From positions 19,678 through 83,677 of the forward strand of contig CAKSEO010000005.1 of assembly GCA_934446565.1 (NCBI GenBank): a stretch of 64,000 nucleotides of DNA, given 5' to 3'. Of the stretch, positions 37,048 through 45,459 are shown piece after piece (position 1 is the first letter of the stretch; every line of letters begins with the position of its first letter). A program made the translations under genes and the position numbers. This DNA is from an uncultured Oscillospiraceae bacterium. Its GTDB lineage: Bacteria; Bacillota; Clostridia; Oscillospirales; Ruminococcaceae. The notes beneath the pieces were generated by a model that saw only the letters and a list, made by a program, of their open reading frames with translations, made no database searches and was not told where the DNA came from.

Positions 37048-37077
37048 ACCGGCGGAGCTAAAGTCCGCCGGTATTTT
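37048..37077 (+). terminator. Terminator of the TAXI-gltS operon
   Basis: ACCGGCGGA (37048-37056) pairs perfectly with TCCGCCGGT (37064-37072), 7-base loop, then ATTTTTCTT. Confidence 0.9.
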
Positions 37078-37257
37078 TCTTCCATCTGCACACCTAAAGT
37101 CCTACTTCTTCCCATTTCAGAGAAAATCCACATTTCAATCTGTCGAATTGCACAATTTATTAACATATATTTCTCATCCATGCAGGAAATACTTCGCCAT
37201 CTATCATAAAACTGTCACAGAAATAATGTATAATTCATGTAAACGGAAAGGCAGGGA

Positions 37258-37992
37258 GTGATAAAAACGGCTTACGCAAATACGTTCCGGCGCATGGAAA
37301 TAAAATACCTGCTGAGCGAACGGCAGACCGAACAGCTCATGGAGCGCATCTCCGGCAGGATGGCTGAGGACAGATATTCCCGCCAGACCACCTGCTCGCT
37401 TTACTGCGACAGCCCCGATCTCCTGCTGGCGCGGCTCTCCATGGATAAGCCCGTCTACAAGGAAAAGCTCCGGCTGCGCTCCTACGGAAACGTGACCGAC
37501 TCCTCCCCGGCGTTCCTCGAGATCAAGAAGAAATTCAGCGGCATAGTCTACAAGCGGCGTATCCCCGCCGACTTCGCCAGCGCGGAACGCTTCCTGACGG
37601 ACGGCGCTCCGCTGGAATCCGCCGACTACAACTCCCGGCAGGTCGCCGCCGAGATACGGCACATGATGAGCCGCGACGGCCTCCAGCCAAGAGCCGCGAT
37701 ATTCTACGACCGCCGTGCTTTCCACGGCGCGGACGACCCGGAGCTCCGGCTCACGCTGGACGGCAACGTCCGCTTCCGGCTGGACGACCTCGACCTGCGC
37801 CACGGCACCGACGGAGTATACCTCCAGGGACAGCCGTTCCGCATAATGGAAATAAAATCCGCGACCGCCGTCCCGCTATGGCTCGCCGCGATCCTCTCCG
37901 AAATGGAGCTGTATCCGGGCTCGTTCTCGAAATACGGCTCGGTCTACAGACAGTTCCTCTCAGGGCTGACTGATACGACCTGCAAGACATAA
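37258..37992 (+). CDS. VTC-domain polyphosphate polymerase-like protein
   Basis: A 244-residue protein of the VTC (CYTH-like tunnel) superfamily. Conserved basic and acidic residues of the tunnel are present in order: RRMEIKYLLSE, YKEKLRLRSYG, FLEIKKKFSGIVYKRR, and FRIMEIKSATAVPLWL near the end, with RAAIFYDRRAF between. In yeast Vtc4 this fold makes polyphosphate from ATP; bacterial members are mostly untested. The GTG start at 37258 is preceded by GGAAAGG. It begins an operon with a DUF4956 membrane protein and a beta-helix lipoprotein, a recurrent set in Firmicutes. A TATAAT at 37229-37234 lacks a clear -35. Confidence 0.88.
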   Translation: MIKTAYANTFRRMEIKYLLSERQTEQLMERISGRMAEDRYSRQTTCSLYCDSPDLLLARLSMDKPVYKEKLRLRSYGNVTDSSPAFLEIKKKFSGIVYKRRIPADFASAERFLTDGAPLESADYNSRQVAAEIRHMMSRDGLQPRAAIFYDRRAFHGADDPELRLTLDGNVRFRLDDLDLRHGTDGVYLQGQPFRIMEIKSATAVPLWLAAILSEMELYPGSFSKYGSVYRQFLSGLTDTTCKT

Positions 37993-38023
37993 CTAACTTA
38001 CCTGACCTACTGGAGCAACTGAT

Positions 38024-38704
38024 ATGAACGACTTTTTTGACACGATAATCGGCTCGGACGGGATGACGATGACCTCCACGCTCATCTGCACAGCGGCTTC
38101 CCTGCTGCTGGGGCTAGGGGCTGCGGCGGTCTACAGGCTGCGCACGCAGAAGCCCTCCCGCAATATGTTCGTCACTATGCTGGTGCTCCCCGCGCTGGTG
38201 CAGGCGGTCATAATGCTGGTCAACGGCTCAATCGGCGCGGGCGTCGCCGTCATGGGAGCGTTCAGCCTTATCAGGTTCCGCTCCGCGCCCGGTAACGCCC
38301 GGGATATCTGCTTCATCTTCTACGCGGTCTGCATCGGGCTCGCCACCGGCATGGGCTACATCGCGTTCGCGGTGCTCATCGCGGTCATTATCGGCGCTGT
38401 GCTCACCGCCGTGAGCTTCACGCCCTGGTTCAGAAATACCAGCCGCCGCAGGCTGCTGCGCATACTCATCCCGGAAAACCTCGACTATACCGGCGTTTTC
38501 GACGATATCTTCGCGGAATACCTCTCGGAGCATGAGCTCATCCAGGTAAAGTCCACCGCGATGGGTACGCTGTTCGACCTGCGCTACTACGTCACCGAAA
38601 AGGACGTCTCCCGCGAAAAGGAAATGCTCGACCACCTGCGCGAGCGCAACGGGAATCTGACTATTTCGCTGTCCGCTATCCCTGAAATCGTGGAGCAGCT
38701 TTAA
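38024..38704 (+). CDS. DUF4956 membrane protein
   Basis: A 226-residue protein with about four TM helices in the first 130 residues (18-37, 48-68, 72-90 with GSIGAGVAVMGAFSLIRFRSAPGNARDICFIFYAVCIGLATG as the most conserved block, and 105-130) and a soluble C-terminal domain of about 90 residues. Members usually accompany VTC-domain proteins, as here (31-base gap). The conserved arginines after the third helix suggest handling of an anionic substrate such as polyphosphate, which is an inference. Function not established. Confidence 0.85.
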   Translation: MNDFFDTIIGSDGMTMTSTLICTAASLLLGLGAAAVYRLRTQKPSRNMFVTMLVLPALVQAVIMLVNGSIGAGVAVMGAFSLIRFRSAPGNARDICFIFYAVCIGLATGMGYIAFAVLIAVIIGAVLTAVSFTPWFRNTSRRRLLRILIPENLDYTGVFDDIFAEYLSEHELIQVKSTAMGTLFDLRYYVTEKDVSREKEMLDHLRERNGNLTISLSAIPEIVEQL

Positions 38705-38727
38705 GGCACTTGTAAGGAGTATATATC

Positions 38728-40698
38728 ATGAAATCAGGCTTGAGAGCGCTTGCCGCGCTCTGTTCCATCGCGCTGTCGGTCAACACCGGCTGCTCAAATT
38801 CCCCGCTCCGCTCGAGCGAAGCCGCGGACGTCACCCAGGAGGGAGACTCCTCCGTGACCCGCGCCGAGACCGCCGACGCCGTGCAGCTTTCAATGCACAC
38901 CGTCAGCGAAAAGGACCTCACCCCCGCCACCACCTCTGAAAGCACCATCGCTTTCTCCGACAGCGGCGTTGAGCTCCACGGAAAGGGCGTTTCCGCAAAC
39001 GGAAACGTCGTCACAATCAGCAAGGCGGGTTCCTACGCCGTTTCGGGGCAGTGCTCCGACGGTCAGATAATCATCGACTGCGGCAAGGACGACCATGTTT
39101 ATCTCATACTGAACGGCGTTGACCTCGCCTGCGCGAGCGGCCCCGCGATACTCTGCAACTCCGCCGACAAACTGACCCTCACCCTCACCGGGAACACCGT
39201 CAACACCCTATCCGACGGCGCTGACTACACCGCCGAAAACGCCGAGAACAACGCTGCTGCGGTCTACTCCCGCGAGACCCTCGTCATCAACGGCAGCGGC
39301 ACCCTCAACGTCAACGGCAACTACAAGGACGGCATAAACAGCCGCGACGGGCTCAAGCTCTGCGGCGGCGTTATCAACGTCACCGCCGTTGAGGACGGCA
39401 TTATCGGCAAGGATTACCTCCTAGGCGCGTCCGGAACGGTCACTGTCAGCAGCGGCTGCGACGGGCTGAAATCCACCAACTCCTCCGACTCGCAGAAGGG
39501 CTACATCAGCATAACCGGCGGAGAATACTCCCTCGAATGCGGCAGGGACGGCGTCCAGGCTGAGACCGACCTCAACATCTCCGGCGGCACGATAAACCTC
39601 CTCACAGGCGGCGGCAGTTCCACAGTCGAACACTCCGCAAAGGACGACTTCGGCGGTGGAAGATGGGGCGGATTCTCCATGAACGGCGGAAGGAACGACG
39701 ACAGCTCCTCCAACTCCGACAGCTTTGATTTCAGCAGCATGACCGATTCCGACGGCAACGCCGCCGAAAGCATGAAAGGGCTGAAAGCCGGAAATTCCAT
39801 CACGATAACCGGCGGAAAGATAACCGCTGACTGCGCGGACGATTCGGTGCACTCCAACGGGACTATCACCATCGACGGCGGAATCTTCTCCCTCGCCAGC
39901 GGCGACGACGGTATCCACGCAGACCTCCTGCTGACGATAAACAACGGCGAGATAAACATCTCCACCAGCTACGAGGGTCTTGAAGCGAACGGCATAGAGA
40001 TAAACGGCGGCGTTATCAGCCTGCGTGCCTACGACGACGGCATTAACGCCTGCGACAGCGATACCTCCGGGATAACTCCCTACATCTCCATCTCCGACGG
40101 CAGCATAACCGCCAACGCGGACGGCGACGGCATCGACTCCAACGGCACCGTCTCCATGAGCGGCGGCACGCTGGTAGTGTTCGGTCCCACGAGCAACGGC
40201 GACGGTGCGCTCGACTACGACGTGTCCTTTGCGATGTGCGGCGGCACACTCATCGCGCTGGGCTCCCGCGGGATGGCTCAGGCTCCCAGCACGCTCTCGC
40301 AGCCCTGCCTGTCGGTCTACAGCAGCGTTGAGGCGGACAGCACCATCGAAGTGCGGGACGCGGACGGCAACGACGTGCTAAGCACCGTAACGCCCAAGGC
40401 GTGCGAATCGCTGATATTCTCCTCGGATAAGTTCGCCGAGGGCTCCGCCTACTCCATCTACGCGGACGATGTGCTGCTGACCACCGTCACGGCTACCGAC
40501 GGCGTGAGCGGCGGCGGCGCCACCGGCAGCGGCGCGGGCACCTGGAATCAGAACGGTCCCTGGGGTCAGCACAACAGCAACGACCGCAACGAGGACTTCA
40601 CTCACCCGACCCCTCCTGACGATGACTCCTCCAGACCGGAGCGCCCTGCGGACGGCGATATAACTCCCCCGTCCGGATATTCGGATACGGCGGCATAA
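38728..40698 (+). CDS. Cthe_2159-type carbohydrate-binding beta-helix lipoprotein
   Basis: A 656-residue exported protein with a lipobox-like region SVNTGC at the end of its signal (Cys ~22). From about residue 90 it carries beta-helix turns with repeating elements such as GGVINVTAVEDGIIG, GGEYSLECGRDGVQAE, GGKITADCADDSVHSNG and GGIFSLASGDDGIHADL, the pattern of the C. thermocellum Cthe_2159 family (DUF4353), which binds acidic polysaccharides and calcium. A Gly/Ser-rich segment interrupts the helix near 300-345, and the last 70 residues are Pro/Asp-rich and disordered. Encoded 23 bases after DUF4956, it is the third member of that operon. Related neighbourhoods use CotH-like proteins. Confidence 0.85.
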   Translation: MKSGLRALAALCSIALSVNTGCSNSPLRSSEAADVTQEGDSSVTRAETADAVQLSMHTVSEKDLTPATTSESTIAFSDSGVELHGKGVSANGNVVTISKAGSYAVSGQCSDGQIIIDCGKDDHVYLILNGVDLACASGPAILCNSADKLTLTLTGNTVNTLSDGADYTAENAENNAAAVYSRETLVINGSGTLNVNGNYKDGINSRDGLKLCGGVINVTAVEDGIIGKDYLLGASGTVTVSSGCDGLKSTNSSDSQKGYISITGGEYSLECGRDGVQAETDLNISGGTINLLTGGGSSTVEHSAKDDFGGGRWGGFSMNGGRNDDSSSNSDSFDFSSMTDSDGNAAESMKGLKAGNSITITGGKITADCADDSVHSNGTITIDGGIFSLASGDDGIHADLLLTINNGEINISTSYEGLEANGIEINGGVISLRAYDDGINACDSDTSGITPYISISDGSITANADGDGIDSNGTVSMSGGTLVVFGPTSNGDGALDYDVSFAMCGGTLIALGSRGMAQAPSTLSQPCLSVYSSVEADSTIEVRDADGNDVLSTVTPKACESLIFSSDKFAEGSAYSIYADDVLLTTVTATDGVSGGGATGSGAGTWNQNGPWGQHNSNDRNEDFTHPTPPDDDSSRPERPADGDITPPSGYSDTAA

Positions 40699-40703
40699 TA
40701 AAT

Positions 40704-40734
40704 CCCCGGCTCAGTTAATTTTACTGAACCGGGG
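40704..40734. terminator. Bidirectional terminator between the beta-helix gene and thiN
   Basis: CCCCGG..TCAGT (40704-40715) pairs with ACTGA..CCGGGG (40723-40734) with one internal mismatch. T-rich TAATTTTATT follows on the plus strand, and TTTATTATG on the minus strand. It closes the convergent VTC and housekeeping transcripts. Confidence 0.8.
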
Positions 40735-40739
40735 TAATT

Positions 40740-41348
40740 TTATTCCCGATGTTCTATTATCAGCGCCGTGCCGGCGTGGACGATTATCCTGCCGACCTCC
40801 TCGGCGACCTCGTTGCTGACCCCCAGCGGGTAGGCGTTGTCAAGGCGGTAGCGCACCAGCCCGTACTTCATGCCGTACTCGCTCACCGTGCAGGTCTCCC
40901 CATAGGAGAACACCGACACGTATCCTGGGAATTTCCGGATATGCACTTCCCGCTCGTGCGCCAGGTAGATCCGCTCGCCGTTTCCAACTATCGTTACGTT
41001 CACGCCGCGCTGCCGCATCATTTCCATTGTCTGGATGTTGGCGATGGTGTGGTCAGTCCTGCCGCCAAGCGCGCAGTACAGCCGGATATCGTCGCAGCCC
41101 TCGTCTATCGCCACTTCGCAGGCGAGGATGGTATCCGTGTCGTCCTTTTCCGGGATGGTGCGGACTACCCGTACGCCCTCCGGCGGCTGGCTGCCCGCGC
41201 TGTCGAAATCACCTACGACTATGTCGGGAACGACCCCCGCAGCAAGCGCGTGGTCAAGCCCCCTGTCGGCGCAGATGACGAGCCCCTCCGGGGTCTCCGG
41301 AAGTCTGCCGTCCGGCGCTCCGCAGATTATTGAACATATTTTTGACAT
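40740..41348 (-). CDS. thiN: Thiamine pyrophosphokinase
   Basis: A 202-residue enzyme transferring pyrophosphate from ATP to thiamine. Motifs: ICADRGLDHAL, the Mg-binding IVVGDFDSAG, EKDDTDTILACE and LGGRTDHTIANIQ. It is the last gene of the large housekeeping run, 4 bases after rsgA, in the same order as in B. subtilis but without rpe between them. Confidence 0.93.
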   Translation of the reverse strand: MSKICSIICGAPDGRLPETPEGLVICADRGLDHALAAGVVPDIVVGDFDSAGSQPPEGVRVVRTIPEKDDTDTILACEVAIDEGCDDIRLYCALGGRTDHTIANIQTMEMMRQRGVNVTIVGNGERIYLAHEREVHIRKFPGYVSVFSYGETCTVSEYGMKYGLVRYRLDNAYPLGVSNEVAEEVGRIIVHAGTALIIEHRE

Positions 41349-41352
41349 CTCG

Positions 41353-42291
41353 TCACTCCCAGTCGTTTATCTTGCTCGCTTCCTCGTGCATGCGCAGGTA
41401 GCTTTCATAGCGGGACTTCGCTATCTCGCCGCGCTCGGCGGCGGCTCTTACGGCGCAGTCCTTTTCCTTTATATGCGCGCAGTCGGCGAAACGGCATTTC
41501 TCGGCGAACCTGGCGAACTCACGGAAGCTGTTGTCAAGCTCCGCCGCCGGAATGCGGCAGTAACGCTCGGTGTCCACCGTGGAGAATCCCGGGGTGTCTG
41601 CGGCGTATCCGGTCATGCCCGGGTCGAGCTCCGACAGGCGGTAAAGCTGCGCCTGACGGGTGGTGTGCTTGCCTCTGCCGAGTTTTTTGCTGATGACTCC
41701 CGTTTCAAGCTGTAGCTGCGGGAACAGCGAATTCATCAGGCTGGATTTCCCTACGCCGGAATTGCCGATGAACGCGGTCAGCCTGCCGTTGATGAACTCC
41801 CGGACGGGCTCCGCGCCCTCTCCGGTGAGGTTGTTCACCATGCAGACGCTTATCCCGATGCTGCGGTAGACCTCCGCGAGCTCCTCCGCCTGCCGGAGGT
41901 CGGGCTTGGTGAACGCTATCATCGGCTCTATCCGCTTGCTGTCGGCTATCGCGATGAGCTTATCCAGCACGAACCGGTTCGGAGCCGGGTCGGCGCAGCT
42001 TATCACGAAAACTATCCCGTCCAGATTCGCGAGGGGCGGCCGCACCAGGTAATTCCGGCGCTCCAGTATCTCGGAGATGAGCGGCTCGTGGTTCTCCTGG
42101 CACTCTACTATTACGTTATCACCGGCGCTGGGGCTTATCTCGTTCTTCCGGAAAAGCCCCCTCGCGGCGCACTTGAAGGACGTCCCGTCCGCGACGCCCC
42201 TCCCGTCTTTCTCAAAGCCCGAAAGGGCATCTACATAATAGATGCCCCCGACTGCTTTTGTAATTATCCCGTGATGATATTCAGCAGAAAT
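41353..42291 (-). CDS. rsgA: Ribosome small-subunit-dependent GTPase A (start uncertain)
   Basis: A circularly permuted GTPase that checks 30S maturation. The C-terminal part has G4 FTKPDL, G1 GNSGVGKSSLMN, the DTPGF motif and the zinc finger CRFADCAHIKEKDCAV. The N-terminal OB-fold is also encoded: GIITKAVGGIYYVDA..GTSFKCAARGLFRK..GDNVIVE continues in frame upstream of the internal GTG at 42045. In that frame there is no ATG, GTG or TTG between the upstream in-frame TGA and GIITKAV. The best candidate is ATT at 42291-42289, seven bases after GGGGG, giving 312 residues; a frameshift near 42275 is the alternative. The pknB stop lies a few bases upstream. Confidence 0.85.
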   Translation of the reverse strand: MSAEYHHGIITKAVGGIYYVDALSGFEKDGRGVADGTSFKCAARGLFRKNEISPSAGDNVIVECQENHEPLISEILERRNYLVRPPLANLDGIVFVISCADPAPNRFVLDKLIAIADSKRIEPMIAFTKPDLRQAEELAEVYRSIGISVCMVNNLTGEGAEPVREFINGRLTAFIGNSGVGKSSLMNSLFPQLQLETGVISKKLGRGKHTTRQAQLYRLSELDPGMTGYAADTPGFSTVDTERYCRIPAAELDNSFREFARFAEKCRFADCAHIKEKDCAVRAAAERGEIAKSRYESYLRMHEEASKINDWE

Positions 42292-42305
42292 ATCATTACC
42301 CCCTA

Positions 42306-44558
42306 TCAGTCTACGGAAATTCCCGGGTCAGGTTCTACCGGAGTAGTCTCTGTGTGGGAACTCGATGTTGTGTGGTCAGGCTGGGACTCGGTGTTCTCCG
42401 GCTCGGAGGTGTCGCCTATCTCAGGCTCTGTTGTGTCCACGGTCGGCTCGTTGACCGCGTCCGCCTGCTGGAGCTCCGAGAAGATGGAGCCGTTGAACGA
42501 ATCCTCCAGCGTTGCCTTGCTGCCGTCCTCCGGGAACGATACGACTACCTCGCCGTAGTTGCCGGTCTTTCCGGTGTCGAGCGACGTTACCTTGATGGTG
42601 ACGGTCTTGGTCTCGCCAGCCTTGCCGGTGACGGTGTAGGTCAGCGACTTGCTGGACGCAAGTCCGATATCCAGCGTTACCCTGGAATCCTCGTCAAGTA
42701 CGCCGTCAACGTAATACTTGAACTCGAACTCGCCGGAAGCCTTCTTCGGCAGCGAGTAGGTGAACTTTCTGGTCTTTTCGCTTATCTCGCCTGTGCTTAC
42801 GACAAGCTCGATGGGAGTATCGCGGTCAACCATGCTGCCCGGCTCGATGCTCTGCTCCATTACAACGTCCTTTTCGACTTCCTCGCTGTCCTCGTAGCGC
42901 ACCTGCGGGTCGAGGTGGTACTCAGCCGCGCGCTCCAGCGCAACGGAAAGCGGCAGGTTTACGAACTTCGGGACGTTAACGGAGGTGTCCTCCGGACCCA
43001 TGCTTATGACAAGCGCGACCGTGCTGCCCTGGTCTGCCATCTCGTGGGCAGCGGGTTCGGTGCGGATAACGTAATCCTTGGCGATGTCGTCGGATTCAAC
43101 GAAGGTTTTCTTTACCTTGAAGCCGTCCTTCTGGAGCTTGGTCTCGGCGATAGCCGCGCTGAGGTTCGACATATCCTGTATCTCGATCTGGCGGATACCC
43201 ATGCTGACCTTGACGGTGACTTCAGTGCCTATCTTGACCTTACGTCCCTCGGGGTACTCCTGGTCGAATATCTGATCCTTTGTTACCTCGCTCCACTCCT
43301 GCTCGGGGACTAGCGTCATGTACTGGGAATACTTGGACTTAGCCTCGTCCCAGGACATTCCGATGAGGTTCGGCATGAGGTACTCGTTGCTGTCGTTGAC
43401 GCTCACCGTGGAGCCGCTGGATATCCCCGCAACGGAGCCTACCTGCTCCGGCGTAACGTTAAGGTTGCGGAAAACTATCGTCATGACAAGGAACACCGTC
43501 GCGATAACGAACGCAGTTCCCACCGCAAAGAGGATAGGTATCAGCGGGGAGCGGCGCTCCTCGTACTCGTCCTCGTCGTCATCGTAGTCGTCCTCGTCGT
43601 AATCCTCGTCCGGCTCGGTCTGGACTGCCTGCTTGCGGCGTACGCGCTCCTGCTCGGCTGCCGGGATGGGGCGGTCGAAGTACTTGGTGGAGCCGTCCGT
43701 GGAGTTGTACTTATACTCGAACAGCATGCTCGGATTCGCCTTGAAATCCTCGAGGTCCTTTATCATCTCGCCGGCGGTCTGGTAGCGCTGCGCGGGGTCC
43801 TTCTGCATTGCGCGGAGGACTATCTGCTCCAGTCCCTCCGGGATGGTGCTGTTGATCTCGGTGGGCTTCTTCGGGGTACTCTGCATGTGCATGAGCGCGA
43901 TGGAAACCGGGGTGTCGCCGTCGAAGGGCTTCTTGCCGGTAAGCATCTCATACAGCGCCACGCCTACGGAGTAGATGTCGCTGCGCTCGTCGGTGATGTC
44001 GCCGCGCGCCTGCTCCGGGCTGATGTAGTGAACAGAGCCGATGGTCTTTTCGGAGACGGTCTTGTTGTTCTCGCGGTTAAAGCGCGCGATGCCGAAATCC
44101 ATGACCTTGATAGTGCCGTCGCTGAGCAGCATCACGTTGCTGGACTTGATGTCGCGGTGGACTATCCCGCGGTCGTGAGCGTGCTGGAGCGCACGAAGTA
44201 TCTGCACGGTGAAGTGCACCGCGTCGCGCCATTTCAGTACGCCCTGCTGCTCGATGTAGTCGGTGAGCGTGATGCCGTCAACGTACTCCATTACGATGAA
44301 CTGCACCTTGTCGGTGAAACCGACGTCGTAAATTTTCACGATGTTCGGGTGAGAGAGTAACGCGATCGCCTTAGATTCGTTCCGGAAGCGGCGCAGGAAC
44401 TCGTCGCTGCCCGCAAACTCGGTTTTAAGTATCTTTACAGCAACAATGCGGTCCTCAACAAGGTCGTGGGCGCGGTAGATATCCGCCATCCCTCCGACGC
44501 CGATAAGCTCCAGCAGCTCGTATCTGCCGTCAAGCTTTTTTCCGATATTACTGTCCAT
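42306..44558 (-). CDS. pknB: PASTA-domain serine/threonine protein kinase
   Basis: A 750-residue membrane kinase sensing muropeptides or lipid II (PrkC/PknB/Stk). Kinase domain about 13-275: glycine loop GVGGMADIY, VAVKILK, catalytic HRDIKSSNV, DFG and SPEQARG. A strongly acidic juxtamembrane stretch (about 320-342) precedes the TM helix (about 345-368). Outside are three PASTA units (about 397-455, 460-525 and 530-590), then an extra Ig-like domain (about 595-690) and a Thr/Glu/Pro-rich tail. It has its own promoter (44655-44684) and pairs with the phosphatase PrpC encoded upstream. Confidence 0.95.
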   Translation of the reverse strand: MDSNIGKKLDGRYELLELIGVGGMADIYRAHDLVEDRIVAVKILKTEFAGSDEFLRRFRNESKAIALLSHPNIVKIYDVGFTDKVQFIVMEYVDGITLTDYIEQQGVLKWRDAVHFTVQILRALQHAHDRGIVHRDIKSSNVMLLSDGTIKVMDFGIARFNRENNKTVSEKTIGSVHYISPEQARGDITDERSDIYSVGVALYEMLTGKKPFDGDTPVSIALMHMQSTPKKPTEINSTIPEGLEQIVLRAMQKDPAQRYQTAGEMIKDLEDFKANPSMLFEYKYNSTDGSTKYFDRPIPAAEQERVRRKQAVQTEPDEDYDEDDYDDDEDEYEERRSPLIPILFAVGTAFVIATVFLVMTIVFRNLNVTPEQVGSVAGISSGSTVSVNDSNEYLMPNLIGMSWDEAKSKYSQYMTLVPEQEWSEVTKDQIFDQEYPEGRKVKIGTEVTVKVSMGIRQIEIQDMSNLSAAIAETKLQKDGFKVKKTFVESDDIAKDYVIRTEPAAHEMADQGSTVALVISMGPEDTSVNVPKFVNLPLSVALERAAEYHLDPQVRYEDSEEVEKDVVMEQSIEPGSMVDRDTPIELVVSTGEISEKTRKFTYSLPKKASGEFEFKYYVDGVLDEDSRVTLDIGLASSKSLTYTVTGKAGETKTVTIKVTSLDTGKTGNYGEVVVSFPEDGSKATLEDSFNGSIFSELQQADAVNEPTVDTTEPEIGDTSEPENTESQPDHTTSSSHTETTPVEPDPGISVD

Positions 44559-44654
44559 ATATGCTCCGCCATTTCTCCATACATTATGTTGAAAGCCCCT
44601 GCGCCGTATGGAAGCGGCAGGCGCTGAAATAACAAATCGCTGACTGCTTTATAT

Positions 44655-44684
44655 ATAATACCATATAAGCCCCTGAAATGTCAA
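44655..44684 (-). promoter_or_regulatory. Internal promoter before pknB
   Basis: TTGACA (44679-44684) and TATTAT (44655-44660) on the minus strand with an 18-base spacer, in the 160-base gap after prpC. It allows pknB-rsgA-thiN to be expressed apart from the upstream genes. Confidence 0.7.
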
Positions 44685-44718
44685 CAGATTCACATAATTT
44701 GTAATCAAACTGTAACAA

Positions 44719-45459
44719 TCACACCGCGATGAGCGCCACGGAAATATTGTCGTGACCGCCGTTGCCGTTGGCGTAATCCACCAGCTTGTCGCAGATATCC
44801 TCCGGCGCATGCTCGAAACAGATGTCGAGGATATCCATATCGTCGCCGTAGGACGAAAGCCCGTCCGAGCACAGCAGCAGCATGTCGCCGTCCTCAAGCT
44901 CCAGCTCGAAGTAATCCGGCGTGACCATCTCCTCAGCGCCGATGGCGCGGGTTATCTTGTTGCGGTCGGGGTGGAGCTTTGCCTGCTCCTCGGTTATCTC
45001 GCCGCGGTCGATGAGGTCGCGGACGTGGGAGTGGTCCTTGGTCACCTGCTGGATGCACTCGCTGTCGTCGCTCGTGAACAGGTGGTAGCACCTGCTGTCC
45101 CCGACGTTCACGATGTACGCCCTGCCGCCGGAAACTATCGCGGCTACGCAGGTAGTGCCCATCACAGCGCCCTCCGGCTCGCTGCGCGCCGCGTCAACAA
45201 CGGCGCTGTTCGCCGCGGACGTTGCGGTTATGAGCAGGTTCCGCACGGAATTGCGGTTCATCATCACGGAGAACGTCCCGAGAATGCGCTTCGAAATGAC
45301 CTCCACAGCTATCCTGCTGGCAAGCCCGCCGTGGGTCTCGCCGCCCATTCCGTCGCAGAGCACCGCCGCGCAGGCTCCGTCGGAGAGCTTCGCGCTCCAC
45401 ACGCAGTCCTGATTCTCGTCGCGAAGCAGCCCTATATCTGTCTTGCTGAAAATTCTCAT
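44719..45459 (-). CDS. prpC: PP2C-family protein serine/threonine phosphatase
   Basis: A 246-residue metal-dependent phosphatase, the partner that reverses PknB phosphorylation. Conserved motifs: RDENQDCVW, LCDGMGGETHGG, VNVGDSRCYHL, ITRAIG and LLLCSDGLSSYGDD, with the terminal GGHDNISVALI. It overlaps rlmN by 4 bases and is followed by a 160-base gap holding the pknB promoter. Confidence 0.95.
   Translation of the reverse strand: MRIFSKTDIGLLRDENQDCVWSAKLSDGACAAVLCDGMGGETHGGLASRIAVEVISKRILGTFSVMMNRNSVRNLLITATSAANSAVVDAARSEPEGAVMGTTCVAAIVSGGRAYIVNVGDSRCYHLFTSDDSECIQQVTKDHSHVRDLIDRGEITEEQAKLHPDRNKITRAIGAEEMVTPDYFELELEDGDMLLLCSDGLSSYGDDMDILDICFEHAPEDICDKLVDYANGNGGHDNISVALIAV

Noticed and set aside
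34518-37181. An 887-residue minus-strand frame across the TAXI, gltS and 59-residue genes
   Set aside because: It is antisense to three well-supported genes, has no ribosome binding site and a composition of Arg/Glu/His/Val typical of shadow frames in GC-rich DNA.
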